Part shown: one piece after another, positions 51,264 through 60,329 of the stretch
Position numbering within the stretch: position 1 is the stretch's first letter
Layout of the letters: the number at the start of each line of letters is the position of its first letter
DNA from: Thermogemmata fonticola
Lineage (GTDB): Bacteria > Planctomycetota > Planctomycetia > Gemmatales > Gemmataceae
Direction of reading: 5' to 3'
Length of the DNA stretch: 64,000 nucleotides
Assembly: GCF_013694095.1 (NCBI RefSeq)
Contig: NZ_JACEFB010000003.1
Coordinates: 1-64,000 of the forward strand
Program-made: the position numbers and the translations under genes
Notes under the pieces: model-generated
Told to the model about the DNA's origin: nothing
The model's database searches: none
Seen by the model: only the letters and a program-made list of their open reading frames with translations

Positions 51264-52550
51264 ATGCGTTCGACTCTGTTACCGCTGCCCGTTGTGGGAG
51301 TCGTCCTGGTGATCGCCGCGGGGAGTTGGGCCGCGTCCTGGCCGCAATGGCGCGGACCGAAAAATGACGGCCAATCACCCGAAACCGGCCTGCCTGTGGA
51401 GTGGGGACCGGAAAAAAACGTGCTCTGGAAATTCCGCTTGCCCGGACAAGGGGAATCCACTCCTTGTATTTGGGGCGAGCAAATCTTTCTCACAGCCACG
51501 GCGGACAACGACGTCGTCCTGCTTTGCATCGGTACCGATGGCCAGGAACGCTGGCGGCGGGTTGTTTCCAATAGCGGTATGGTGCGGTATCGCAACCCTT
51601 CGGGGGTGCCGATCACCAATGCCTCCTCGTCGCCTTCCACAGACGGCCAGCATGTCTGGGTCTTCGTCGGCGATGGAACACTCGCCTGTTACAGCGTCAA
51701 CGGCGATTTGGTCTGGCGCAAGGACCTCCAGAAGGAATACGGCCGGTTCCGCATTCAGTTTGGCACGCACTGGACGCCGGTCCTCTACCAAGGCACGTTG
51801 TATTTGCAGATCATGCACCGCGGAGCGCAGTTGCTGGTGGCCCTTGATGCCAAGACCGGTCAAGAAAAGTGGAAGGTGGAGCGTCCCGGTTACGGACGGG
51901 GAGAAAGCCCGGACACCTACGCTTCCGCCGCCATTTGGGAAGGCGAAGGAGGGCCTCTTTTGGTCGCGCACGGCAACGACTATTGCACCGGGCATCGTCT
52001 GGAAGATGGTGCCGAGGTATGGCGGGTCATGGGATTGAATCCCCGCGAACGCCAGGATTGGCGCTTCGTTTCCAGCCCGCTCCTGTCTCCCGATTTGATC
52101 GTCGTGCCTTCCTGCAAGGATGGACCCACCGTCGCTTTCAATCCTGTCGGTGCGCGCGGCAAAATCGATGCAGGGCATCCGGCGGAGTTGTGGCGCCTGC
52201 CAGCCTCGACCACCTTCCGCACGCCGGATGTCGTTTCCCCCATCCGGGTTGGCGACATCGTGTATATGGCCGGGGATGGGCCTTTCCACGCCGTCGATGC
52301 GAAAACGGGCAAACTCTTGTACCGGGCGGACCTCACGAAGAGCATTCACCGCTCGAATCTGGTCGCCGCGGAAGGCCGCATCTACGTAGTGGCGGCCAAT
52401 GGTGTCACCGACGTTGTGGCTGCCGGACCCACCTTCAAAAAACTGGCCACCAACAAGCTCCCCGACACCTTCTATGCCACGCCGGCCATCGCCAATGGCC
52501 GCCTGTACTTACGGGGCTTCGAGCATCTCTGGGCCATTGGTACCAAGTGA
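51264..52550 (+). CDS. Exported PQQ-like beta-propeller protein
   Basis: 428 residues. Signal peptide (LLPLPVVGVVLVIAAGSWAASW), then a seven- or eight-bladed propeller of pyrrolo-quinoline-like repeats: WPQWRGPKNDGQSPETGLPVEWG, KNVLWKFRLPGQGESTPCIWG, LVALDAKTGQEKWKVERPG, YRLEDG-like HRLEDGAEVWRVMG and PFHAVDAKTGKLLYRADL. The WRGP..DG start is very common in planctomycete outer-envelope proteins of this type. It lacks the residues that bind PQQ in quinoprotein dehydrogenases, so it is probably a scaffold or sugar-binding protein. ATG at 51264 follows GGAAGGAG. Confidence 0.93.
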   Translation: MRSTLLPLPVVGVVLVIAAGSWAASWPQWRGPKNDGQSPETGLPVEWGPEKNVLWKFRLPGQGESTPCIWGEQIFLTATADNDVVLLCIGTDGQERWRRVVSNSGMVRYRNPSGVPITNASSSPSTDGQHVWVFVGDGTLACYSVNGDLVWRKDLQKEYGRFRIQFGTHWTPVLYQGTLYLQIMHRGAQLLVALDAKTGQEKWKVERPGYGRGESPDTYASAAIWEGEGGPLLVAHGNDYCTGHRLEDGAEVWRVMGLNPRERQDWRFVSSPLLSPDLIVVPSCKDGPTVAFNPVGARGKIDAGHPAELWRLPASTTFRTPDVVSPIRVGDIVYMAGDGPFHAVDAKTGKLLYRADLTKSIHRSNLVAAEGRIYVVAANGVTDVVAAGPTFKKLATNKLPDTFYATPAIANGRLYLRGFEHLWAIGTK

Positions 52551-52653
52551 GCCGCTCCTTCTCTGGGCCATCGGTCATCGGCACCATCTTTCCACAGACC
52601 ATCGGTATCAACGTGCACCTTCATCTGGTAGCAAATGGCCCCGTTTTTCGTCT

Positions 52654-52709
52654 ACTATGTAAACAGCACGATAAATGGCCCACTATGCAAACAGCACGAT
52701 GATGGGCTG
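52654..52709. repeat. Imperfect 28-bp tandem repeat
   Basis: ACTATG(T/C)AAACAGCACGAT occurs at 52654-52681 and again at 52682-52709 with a few changes. Confidence 0.75.
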
Positions 52710-52743
52710 AGGGAAGAAGGGGGAAAAAACCACCCCTCAGCCC
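52704..52743. repeat. 10-bp perfect stem-loop after the PQQ gene
   Basis: GGGCTGAGGG (52704-52713) pairs with CCCTCAGCCC (52734-52743) over a 20-base A/G-rich loop. No U-tract follows; it may end the PQQ transcript by another mechanism. Confidence 0.6.
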
Positions 52744-52857
52744 GATACCCCCGTGAGGTTTCTGGCCTGTGATGTGGACTTGATGGAACCAAGCCCTTGC
52801 CAAATTTGAGCCTTTTCTTTTGTGGTACCATCGGTCCGACCCGGTGTTTGGGGAAAA

Positions 52858-52887
52858 TTGACAAGACCGGACGGCGTAGGTTATAGT
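52858..52887 (+). promoter_or_regulatory. Sigma70-like promoter of the receptor-like kinase gene
   Basis: Perfect TTGACA (52858-52863), an 18-base spacer and TATAGT (52882-52887, five of six). The predicted transcript start is near 52894, about 65 bases before the AGGAGG-associated CTG at 52960. Confidence 0.75.
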
Positions 52888-52959
52888 GGACACAGAAAAA
52901 CGAAGGGGACTACGACTGAACTAAGGGACGAGGACTGATACAAAAGAGGAGGAACTCCC

Positions 52960-55900
52960 CTGCGCGAAACTCCTCAAGGCCCGGAAGCAGTGCCCGGTGC
53001 AGAAACGAAACTTCCGCCGTCCGCCTGCCCCCACGCCACGGGGAAGGCTCACCCCTCGTCTATCCCTGAAACACCTCCTTCTGCCCCAGAGACATCTTCG
53101 CCTCCCCCTTCGCCGAGCCTTCCCCCTGTCCCCTCCGGCCCACTGCGAGTTGCGACAGCCGCTGGTGCTTCGTGCCATCCCGCAGCTACTGCCGAACAAG
53201 CCCCGCACTCCGCGGACGAGAGTGCTCCGCAAGGGGTAGGAGCCGTTCCAGGAACCGACCCATTACCGTCCACACGGTCCCACTATCCGGCGGGCGGGAA
53301 TGGTGGGCAACAGTATGGGGAACTAGCGGAGGCTTTGCAGGAGGCCGCCGCTACCGCCTCCTCCAGTCAGCGTTCCAGCAGCAATTCTGCGGTGGTCTCC
53401 GTACTCGGTGGAGAAAAGAACGGCAGCAGCGGCCATGCCTCAGCCGTGGACGAACCGAACACGGACGACGCCCCGACGGTGATCACTCGCCCACTTCACG
53501 GCATCGGAGCGGCAGCCCCCTTGTCCCGCGCGGCTTTGGCGGGCCGGCGGTTGGGACACTTCGAGCTGATCGAAGCCATCGGTTCCGGCGGTATGGCTGC
53601 GGTGATCAAGGCCCGCGATCTGGAACTGGGCCGGATAGTGGCCCTCAAGATTCTCCCTCCCGAAGCGGCACAGGATGCGGAAAGCATCGCCCGGTTCAAA
53701 CAGGAGGCCCGCGCCGCAGCACTGCTCGACCACGAGAACATCGCACGTGTTTATTTCTGCGGTGAAGACCAGGGATTGCATTTTATCGCCTTTGAGTTCG
53801 TCGAAGGGGAGAATCTCCGCACGTTGATTGAGCGGCGTGGTCCGTTACCGGCGGCGGAATGCGTCCATTATCTGCTGCAAGTGGCGGCGGGATTACATCA
53901 TGCCTGGGAGCGCGGCGTCGTCCACCGGGACATCAAGCCTTCCAACATCATCATCACACCGGATGGCCGGGCCAAGATCGTGGACATGGGCTTAGCCCGC
54001 CTTTACGATGCGGCCACCGACGGCGGCATGACCCAATCCGGGGTCACCTTGGGTACTTTCGATTACATCTCCCCGGAACAAGCCTTGGACCCTCGGCGCA
54101 CCGATGTGCGCAGTGACATTTACTCCCTGGGCTGTACGTTTTACCATGCCCTGACAGGCCGGCCCCCCGTCGCAGAGGGAACCGCTGCCAAAAAGCTCTA
54201 CGCCCATCAGCACCTCGACCCCATCGATCCGCGGCTGCTCAATCCGGCGATTCCCGATGAACTGGCGATCATCCTAGCCCGGATGATGGCCAAGGACCCT
54301 GCCCGACGCTACCAAACGCCCCTCGAACTTATCGCCGATTTGAAAGGACTTGCCGAACGGTGGCAACTGTCCGTGGAAATGTCTGATACTGCCGTCCAGG
54401 CCGCACCAGCTACCCCGGCGCTGCTCCCTCGCCCTTGGCCGGTTTCACCGATATGGCTTGGCGTCCTGACGATGGCGGTGCTGCTGGCTGTGTTGCTCGG
54501 CTGGAATCGGACCATACCGCCGGGAGAAATCCCGCCTCCCGATTGGGCCGTTGTGGAAGGACCGCCCCTTCCGCCCTCTCCACCAGCCGACCGCCCTCCA
54601 CCTGCCCCGGAACAACCCGTTCTGGCAACAGAAGCGGTTCAAGTCCGTACGGTCGAGGAGTTGGTCCAAGCTTTCCGTAACAATCGCGTGCGTCAGATCA
54701 TCGTGCACCCCGGCATCTACGACCTGAGCCGCTGGCGTGAACCGCTCATTGCCCGCATGAACCATCTGGAAATCGTGGGAATGGAGACTGGCGAAAGCCG
54801 GATCCGTCTGCGTGCCTCTTCCACCATGGCCATCGATGCTCCCCCACGAGCGGGCACCCTCACCATCCAAGCCGAAACCTTCAGCGCCCGCCGGATCAGT
54901 TGGGAAATTGTGCCTGGGGAAGCTGAGGAAGCAGCGGAGCTGGAAGAGGGAGAATCTGGCCCCGCCGGTTTGGTCCTCAAGGAAGTTCACAAGGCCCAAT
55001 TCCAGGATTGTATCTTCCGCACCAGGGTGCCGCCGGAACATCAGGGTGCGACGCTGGTCTGTCTCGCCGGTGACAAGCCGCCGCAATTGCATCTGGAGCG
55101 GTGCGTATTGGCCGCCAGCGGCTATCCGCGGGCCGGAATTGGAGTCCTGTTGCCCTTCGGCAGCCAAGTGGAGGTGGAAGACAGCGGTTTCGGACCCCAT
55201 CTGAGCGCCCTGCGCTTTCTGCCACCCCTTCAACCGGAGGACGAGGAGTCTGTCCCTTCCCTCGTACAACTGTCCCGCAGCTCATTTTTCGTCGATCGGC
55301 GCTCCGCAGTGATCGGGGCAGCCGGTCCCTGCCGGGTACGTGCTGGCTACTGCGTTTTCGCGGCACCGGCTCCTCCTCTGCGGCCGGAGTACAACGGCGC
55401 CGTCCTGACAGTACCGGCAGTGGCGGGAATCTCTTACGAAGGCACCGCCCGCAACGCCTACTATGCCGTGCAACCCCTGGCCGTGGGAACCGAAGGGGCA
55501 CAACGCCTGTGGAGTTTCGACGAGTGCCGGGCCCAAGGCTGGCCGGTGAGGGACCCGCAGGCGGAACGTCTCAGCCGGCCTCCGTGGAGCGAGAATCGGC
55601 CCTTGCAGCGCCTGGAAAGCGCTGAACCGTGGCCGGCTTTCCGCCTGCGTATCGAGCAGGAAGCGGCCTTGTTCGTGCGGGATCGCGTGAAAGTCATCGG
55701 CGCGCAGTTCCGGGATGAATCATTCGGCTTCCGGGCCTACCCCCAGTTGGTGGCTTTCCCCCTGCCGCCGAAAGAGGGTTCCTCCGCCCCAGGCGAGCCG
55801 CGGCAACTGGTTTGGCAACCCCATGCCCCAGAAGGCGAACCTCTCCCGCCAGGAACCGCGGCAGATCTCAGCACTCTGCTCCGCCAAGCCCGACCGGACG

Positions 55901-57072
55901 ACACCATCCTGATCCGTCACGATGGGCTTTTGGCTTTCGACCACACCGAATTGCTCGACTTGCGCTCGCGGGCCAGCGGCGGAGGGGAATTCAAAATCAC
56001 CTTCAAACCCTATCCCAAATCCCGGCCCGTGCTCACGATAGACCCCGCCAACCGCTCCCTGGATCAATTCCTCTTCCAACTGCGGGCTGGGGAAGTGGAG
56101 TTTGTCGAGCTGCAATTCTTGCTCAAGCCCTCGCTGCCGCAAAACGGTTTGCAGACGGCAGCGGCTCTATCCCTGCTGCACGGCCGGGGGTGTACCTTTG
56201 ATCGCTGTGTCTTCACTCTGCTAGAGGAAGGGGACGCCAAAGCCGCCGTTCTGCATGCTGGCGATCCGGACAAAATCATGGCCCTGGAAGGCATGCCCCG
56301 GCCCGTCCCCACGGTGCGCTTCCTCAATTGCCTCATCCGTGGCAAAGGCCGATGCCTTTGGGTCACTGGGGGGCGAGGGCTAACCTGCGAGTGGACCAAC
56401 TCGCTCTTCGCCTTGCAGGGACCCATCTATGGTGCGGAAGGAGCCAGCCGTTCCGCCGGGGGAGAGGGCAGTCTGCGCTGGAGCCACTGCACCGCTCTGC
56501 TCGCTGGCCCTCTCGTGGAATTGCATGGCCAGCCAGGGGGAGAGATGCGTGCCGCGGGACTGCCGCGCCTCACCGTGGAAACAGAAGCGTGCCTCTTTGT
56601 CGCTGCCGCGGGTAACGTCCGCCCGCTTGTCGAGCTGCACCAAGTGGATATCGAAGCGAGAAACCTGCTCTCCTGGCAGACCCGTCAAACCAACCGCTAC
56701 GCCAACTTTGACGCCAACGCGGTAACTTTGCTCGTGCGGCCGCCTGCTGATGCTGCCATGCCCCGCGAATGGGATTGGGACCAGTGGCTGGTCTTCGCCG
56801 CGGAACCTCCCAGGCCCCAAAAACCCTTGGGCAACGTCGCTTTCGCTGCGTATCCGCACAAAGTCCAGGAGCTGGCCTCCCTCACTCCGGCAGACTTGCG
56901 CCTTCGCTCTGTCCAGTTTCCCGACCTGGAATCGCCTGATCCCAACCTGCTCGCGGCCGGCTTGCTCCAACCGGCTGAATTACCGGAACCCGTTCCCCTT
57001 AGCGACGCCCCCTCTCCCGCACCATCCGCGGACCCCACCCGCGATCCTCAGCCACCCGTTCCGGCACCTTAA
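52960..57072 (+). CDS. Transmembrane serine/threonine protein kinase with a large extracytoplasmic beta-helix-like domain
   Basis: About 1,370 residues. A Pro/Ser-rich N-terminus (1-190), a Hanks-type kinase (about 195-470) with glycine loop GSGGMAAVIKA, Lys in VALKIL, HRDIKPSN, an atypical DMG for DFG (IVDMGLAR) and ISPEQ, one membrane helix (about 498-516, WLGVLTMAVLLAVLLGW), then some 850 residues outside. The outer part has many short beta segments and phrases such as FQDCIFRT, LERCVLAASGYPRAG, FDRCVFTL and FLNCLIRG, typical of right-handed parallel beta-helix repeats. Start: CTG at 52960 lies 7 bases after AGGAGG; the first conventional in-frame codon is GTG at 52990, without such a site. 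A sensory role is inference. Confidence 0.88.
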   Translation: MRETPQGPEAVPGAETKLPPSACPHATGKAHPSSIPETPPSAPETSSPPPSPSLPPVPSGPLRVATAAGASCHPAATAEQAPHSADESAPQGVGAVPGTDPLPSTRSHYPAGGNGGQQYGELAEALQEAAATASSSQRSSSNSAVVSVLGGEKNGSSGHASAVDEPNTDDAPTVITRPLHGIGAAAPLSRAALAGRRLGHFELIEAIGSGGMAAVIKARDLELGRIVALKILPPEAAQDAESIARFKQEARAAALLDHENIARVYFCGEDQGLHFIAFEFVEGENLRTLIERRGPLPAAECVHYLLQVAAGLHHAWERGVVHRDIKPSNIIITPDGRAKIVDMGLARLYDAATDGGMTQSGVTLGTFDYISPEQALDPRRTDVRSDIYSLGCTFYHALTGRPPVAEGTAAKKLYAHQHLDPIDPRLLNPAIPDELAIILARMMAKDPARRYQTPLELIADLKGLAERWQLSVEMSDTAVQAAPATPALLPRPWPVSPIWLGVLTMAVLLAVLLGWNRTIPPGEIPPPDWAVVEGPPLPPSPPADRPPPAPEQPVLATEAVQVRTVEELVQAFRNNRVRQIIVHPGIYDLSRWREPLIARMNHLEIVGMETGESRIRLRASSTMAIDAPPRAGTLTIQAETFSARRISWEIVPGEAEEAAELEEGESGPAGLVLKEVHKAQFQDCIFRTRVPPEHQGATLVCLAGDKPPQLHLERCVLAASGYPRAGIGVLLPFGSQVEVEDSGFGPHLSALRFLPPLQPEDEESVPSLVQLSRSSFFVDRRSAVIGAAGPCRVRAGYCVFAAPAPPLRPEYNGAVLTVPAVAGISYEGTARNAYYAVQPLAVGTEGAQRLWSFDECRAQGWPVRDPQAERLSRPPWSENRPLQRLESAEPWPAFRLRIEQEAALFVRDRVKVIGAQFRDESFGFRAYPQLVAFPLPPKEGSSAPGEPRQLVWQPHAPEGEPLPPGTAADLSTLLRQARPDDTILIRHDGLLAFDHTELLDLRSRASGGGEFKITFKPYPKSRPVLTIDPANRSLDQFLFQLRAGEVEFVELQFLLKPSLPQNGLQTAAALSLLHGRGCTFDRCVFTLLEEGDAKAAVLHAGDPDKIMALEGMPRPVPTVRFLNCLIRGKGRCLWVTGGRGLTCEWTNSLFALQGPIYGAEGASRSAGGEGSLRWSHCTALLAGPLVELHGQPGGEMRAAGLPRLTVETEACLFVAAAGNVRPLVELHQVDIEARNLLSWQTRQTNRYANFDANAVTLLVRPPADAAMPREWDWDQWLVFAAEPPRPQKPLGNVAFAAYPHKVQELASLTPADLRLRSVQFPDLESPDPNLLAAGLLQPAELPEPVPLSDAPSPAPSADPTRDPQPPVPAP

Positions 57073-57652
57073 GCTTGAGGAGCTAAGACCAGCCCACGAC
57101 TTGCCGAGGGACCAACATGACTGGTTTTCGGCCCCGATGATCTGCCCGAACTGCCACGCAAGTGTTCTCCCGCCCGCTTTCCAATCGCTCTTGTCACAAG
57201 CGGCCAGGCTGCTAAAATGCTGATGCTCCCTGCGGGATTGGTATAGCGGCCGTGCCCCAGCTTCCCAAGCTGGTGACAGGGGTTCAACTCCCCTATCCCG
57301 CTCTTGTTCCAATCCAGCTTTTCGACTTATCCTTCCTGTTGTGACCCACACACGATCCCCCAATTTCTCGTCCTAACCTCCTTCTCTCCGCGTCCGGTCA
57401 ATCTTCGCGGCAGCAGAAGGCGAAGCTCCAAGTGTTCTCTCCCCCTCTCGTCCTCTTCCCTGACGTCCTTGGTGCGGATGTCCCCAATTTCAACACCAGG
57501 CGGGGCTTGTTCGAATGTGGCAGGGGGGAAAGCCGCCGCTCTGGAGAATGGGCGGATGGCCCAGAAGATCGGCCAGAAGAATGAGGACACCCCCAGAAGG
57601 AACGTCCTAGAAAAAAGCGAAGAGGCCGGGGAATGCATGAGGATGCCAAGCC
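57073..57652. other. Intergenic region, 580 bp, containing a tRNA gene
   Basis: Between the kinase gene and fhcA. Apart from tRNA-Gly at 57232-57302 I see nothing certain. The part after the tRNA (57303-57652) should contain the fhcA promoter, but no good hexamer pair was found. Confidence 0.6.
57232..57302 (+). tRNA. tRNA-Gly, anticodon CCC
   Basis: 71-base cloverleaf. Acceptor stem GCGGGAT (57232-57238) with ATCCCGC (57295-57301) and discriminator T. Anticodon stem CCAGC/GCTGG (57257-57261, 57269-57273) around loop TTCCCAA, giving anticodon CCC at 57264-57266, which reads GGG. The T arm GGGG-TTCAACT-CCCC is normal. The 3' CCA is not encoded. Confidence 0.93.
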
Positions 57653-59305
57653 ATGCTGCGGATCCAAGGCGGACAGGTATATGACCCCCGCAACGGTTGT
57701 CACGGCGAGGTGCGGGATATTTGCATCGGCGAGGATGGGCGGATTGTGGCGGAGCTGCCCCCGGATGCGCCGGTGCTCGATGCATCCGGCTGCCTCGTGT
57801 TTCCAGGGGGTGTGGATGTTCACACTCACATTGGCGGAGCGGCGTTGAACTTCGCCCGCGGTATGATCCCGGAGCAGCACCGCCGGGCGGTTCCGATATA
57901 TCGCACAACTCATCGCCGCGCGGGTCTAGTCGGCACGACACCGACGACTTTCGCCACCGGATATGTTTACGCCGGCATGGGTTGGACCACCGCTAACGAA
58001 GCGGCTGTCCCCGTCCTGTCCGCCCGCCATACGCATGAGGAACTGGCGGACACACCGATTTTGGACAAAACCGCTTGTGTCCTGATGGCCAATAACGAAA
58101 TCCTGCTGGACCTATTGGAACAGGGGGAAGACGAACGGGCACGGCAGGTGCTGGCCTGGTATCTGCATGCGGCCAAGGCGTATGGGGTCAAGGCGGTTAA
58201 TCCGGGCGGTGTCGCTGGCTGGAAGTGGGGGAAGGACTGCAAGGGGCTGCACGAGCCGGTGCCGGGGTATCAGCGGGTGACTCCGGCGCGAATCGTCGCG
58301 GCCTTGGCCCGTTTCTGCGATGAATTGCATTTACCCCACCCCCTCCATTTGCACTGCAACAATCTCGGCGCACCGGGGAACTTCCTGACGACCTTGGAAA
58401 CTATGCGTGTGCTGGATGGCCATCGCGTTCACTTCGCCCACCTGCAATATCACGCCTATGGTGGTGACGACTGGCTGTCCATGCGTTCTGCCGCCGCCGA
58501 AATCGCGGACTACTTCAATAGCCATCCTCTGTTTACGGCAGATGCAGGGGCAGTGCTTTTCGGCACTACGGTCACCGTCACCGCAGATGGCCCGTGGCAA
58601 CACCTACTTTACCAACTGACCGGCCGCAAGTGGGGCAACCTCGATGTGGAAAACGAGACCGGCTGCGGCGTCGTTCCCTACACCTACAAGGAAAAGAGCA
58701 TTCCCAATGCCGTGCAATGGGCCGTGGGGCTGGAATTGCTGCTGCTTATCACCGACCCGTGGCGCATCGCCTTGACCACGGATCACCCCAACGGGGCTGC
58801 CTTCTGGCGCTACCCGGAAATCATCCATCTGCTCATGAATGCCGACTATCGCCGCGAACAGCTTCGGGCCATCCCTGAAAAGGCCCGCTCCCGCTTGCTG
58901 CTACCGGAATTGACACGGGAATATTCCTTATCTGAAATCGCCATTATCACCTCCGCCGGGCCGGCCCGCATGCTCGGCCTACCCCACAAAGGGCACCTCG
59001 GCCCCGGTGCTGATGCCGACGTGGTGATCTACAATCGCTCCGACAATATCGAGCAGATATTCGCCCATCCCCGTTACGTTCTCAAAAACGGAGTGATCAT
59101 CATCGATGATGGTGAACTCCGTGCCAGCATCGAAGGACGGCAATTTGCGGTGACCCCCTCCTACGATCCAGCAATCGAGGACTATCTGCGCCCTCTGTTC
59201 CAGCAGTATTACACCATCTCATTCGAGAACTATCCGGTCGCTGAGGAGCATGTCCCCCGTTTGCAATGCCTGACTCCTGCAGCCGATGGTGCCCGCACCA
59301 CGTAA
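57653..59305 (+). CDS. fhcA: Formylmethanofuran dehydrogenase/formyltransferase-hydrolase subunit A
   Basis: 550 residues. Amidohydrolase subunit of the Fhc complex, which in methylotrophs and planctomycetes handles formyl groups carried on tetrahydromethanopterin and a methanofuran analogue, releasing formate. Metal site HTH (His57, His59) in GGVDVHTHIGGAALNFARGMIPEQH, HCNNLGAPGNF, HFAHLQYHAYGG, and LTTDHPNGAAFWRYPEI with the catalytic Asp; the tail AITSAGPARMLGLPHKGHLGPGADADVVIY-like segment is typical. ATG at 57653 follows GAGGATG. The next gene is fhcC. Subunits B and D are not in the window. Confidence 0.95.
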   Translation: MLRIQGGQVYDPRNGCHGEVRDICIGEDGRIVAELPPDAPVLDASGCLVFPGGVDVHTHIGGAALNFARGMIPEQHRRAVPIYRTTHRRAGLVGTTPTTFATGYVYAGMGWTTANEAAVPVLSARHTHEELADTPILDKTACVLMANNEILLDLLEQGEDERARQVLAWYLHAAKAYGVKAVNPGGVAGWKWGKDCKGLHEPVPGYQRVTPARIVAALARFCDELHLPHPLHLHCNNLGAPGNFLTTLETMRVLDGHRVHFAHLQYHAYGGDDWLSMRSAAAEIADYFNSHPLFTADAGAVLFGTTVTVTADGPWQHLLYQLTGRKWGNLDVENETGCGVVPYTYKEKSIPNAVQWAVGLELLLLITDPWRIALTTDHPNGAAFWRYPEIIHLLMNADYRREQLRAIPEKARSRLLLPELTREYSLSEIAIITSAGPARMLGLPHKGHLGPGADADVVIYNRSDNIEQIFAHPRYVLKNGVIIIDDGELRASIEGRQFAVTPSYDPAIEDYLRPLFQQYYTISFENYPVAEEHVPRLQCLTPAADGARTT

Positions 59306-59369
59306 GTGTAGGCGTGTGACCAGTCTCTCCATAAGACCGGTCCGCAAACTTACCGCCGAGGAAAGAACC

Positions 59370-60305
59370 ATGACAACCCCGCAGCCTAGCGATGCCGCCC
59401 CTGCTTCTGCTTTTGGTCCGCTTCCCTCTGCTAGCGAGGTTCTCAGGGAAACAGCCGGTGAGGCTCCCCGTGTCATCCTCACACTCCAGTACCCGCCCGC
59501 CGTACCACTGGAAGCGGAAGTCATCTCACCGGATCGCTTTCTCGGACTATCGCCAGCGGACATCGCTGCCCTACCCGTGTTCCACGGCAAACGTCAATGC
59601 CGTCTCGAGGACTTTTTCACAGTCGAGGTCGTGGCAGCAGCGGAACGGTCCGGCCCGGTGGCGCCTTGGATCGAAGTGCATGGCGATGCCAGCCGGGTCA
59701 AGTGGCTGGGCCGCGGCATGAGCCAGGGACGCTTGTCCGTTTACGGCGCAGCCGGCATGCACCTGGGGGCGTATATGAGCGGCGGAGCCATCGAAGTGTT
59801 TGGCCGAGCAGGCGACTGGGTCGGCGCGGAGATGAGTGGGGGAACTATCCATATCCACGGCGATGCGGGCGGCCAGGTCGGAGCCGCCTACCGGGGCAGC
59901 AGCGTGGGCATGCGGGGCGGACTTATCGTGATCGATGGCTCCGCGGGCATTGAAATTGGCATGCGGATGCGGCGGGGGACTATCGTCATTCGCGGACCTG
60001 TGCGGGACTTCGCCGGTCTGCAAATGACCGGAGGAACCATCGTCCTACTCAGCGGTGCCGAACTGCGAACGGGAGCCTGGATGGCCCGCGGCACCATCGT
60101 CTCCCTTGTCCCCCTATCGCTGCTTCCTACTTTCGGACGTTGCTGCCTCTATCAGCCCACCTTCCTGTCCCTCTACGCCCGCTATCTCCAACCCTTTGGC
60201 ATCCACCTGCCCCACGGTCACCGCCAGGGTTTCTACCACCGCTGGATCGGCGATCGCTCCGTTCCCGGTCGAGGCGAAATCCTGGTTTGGGAACCACAAC
60301 CTTGA
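59370..60305 (+). CDS. fhcC: Formylmethanofuran dehydrogenase/formyltransferase-hydrolase subunit C
   Basis: 311 residues. Beta-helical subunit built from Gly-rich turns similar to the glutamate synthase alpha C-terminal domain: VHGDASRVKWLGRGMSQG, VYGAAGMHLGAYMSGG, VFGRAGDWVGAEMSGG, IHGDAGGQVGAAYRGS, IDGSAGIEIGMRMRRG and IRGPVRDFAGLQMTGG, about one turn each 18-20 residues. The C-terminus YARYLQPFGIHLP is family-typical. It lies 64 bp after fhcA and is probably co-transcribed. ATG at 59370 follows GAGGAAAG; the longer frame overlapping fhcA is not supported. The order A-C differs from the CDAB order of methylotrophic proteobacteria. Confidence 0.94.
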   Translation: MTTPQPSDAAPASAFGPLPSASEVLRETAGEAPRVILTLQYPPAVPLEAEVISPDRFLGLSPADIAALPVFHGKRQCRLEDFFTVEVVAAAERSGPVAPWIEVHGDASRVKWLGRGMSQGRLSVYGAAGMHLGAYMSGGAIEVFGRAGDWVGAEMSGGTIHIHGDAGGQVGAAYRGSSVGMRGGLIVIDGSAGIEIGMRMRRGTIVIRGPVRDFAGLQMTGGTIVLLSGAELRTGAWMARGTIVSLVPLSLLPTFGRCCLYQPTFLSLYARYLQPFGIHLPHGHRQGFYHRWIGDRSVPGRGEILVWEPQP

Positions 60306-60329
60306 TCGTTTCATTCAGGAGGGTTTGTC

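Larger units (their letters stand above)
52551..52959. other. Intergenic region, 409 bp, with repeat, stem-loop and promoter
   Basis: Between the PQQ gene and the receptor-like kinase. In order it carries a 28-bp tandem repeat (52654-52709), a 10-bp stem-loop (52704-52743) and a good promoter (52858-52887). Confidence 0.7.
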
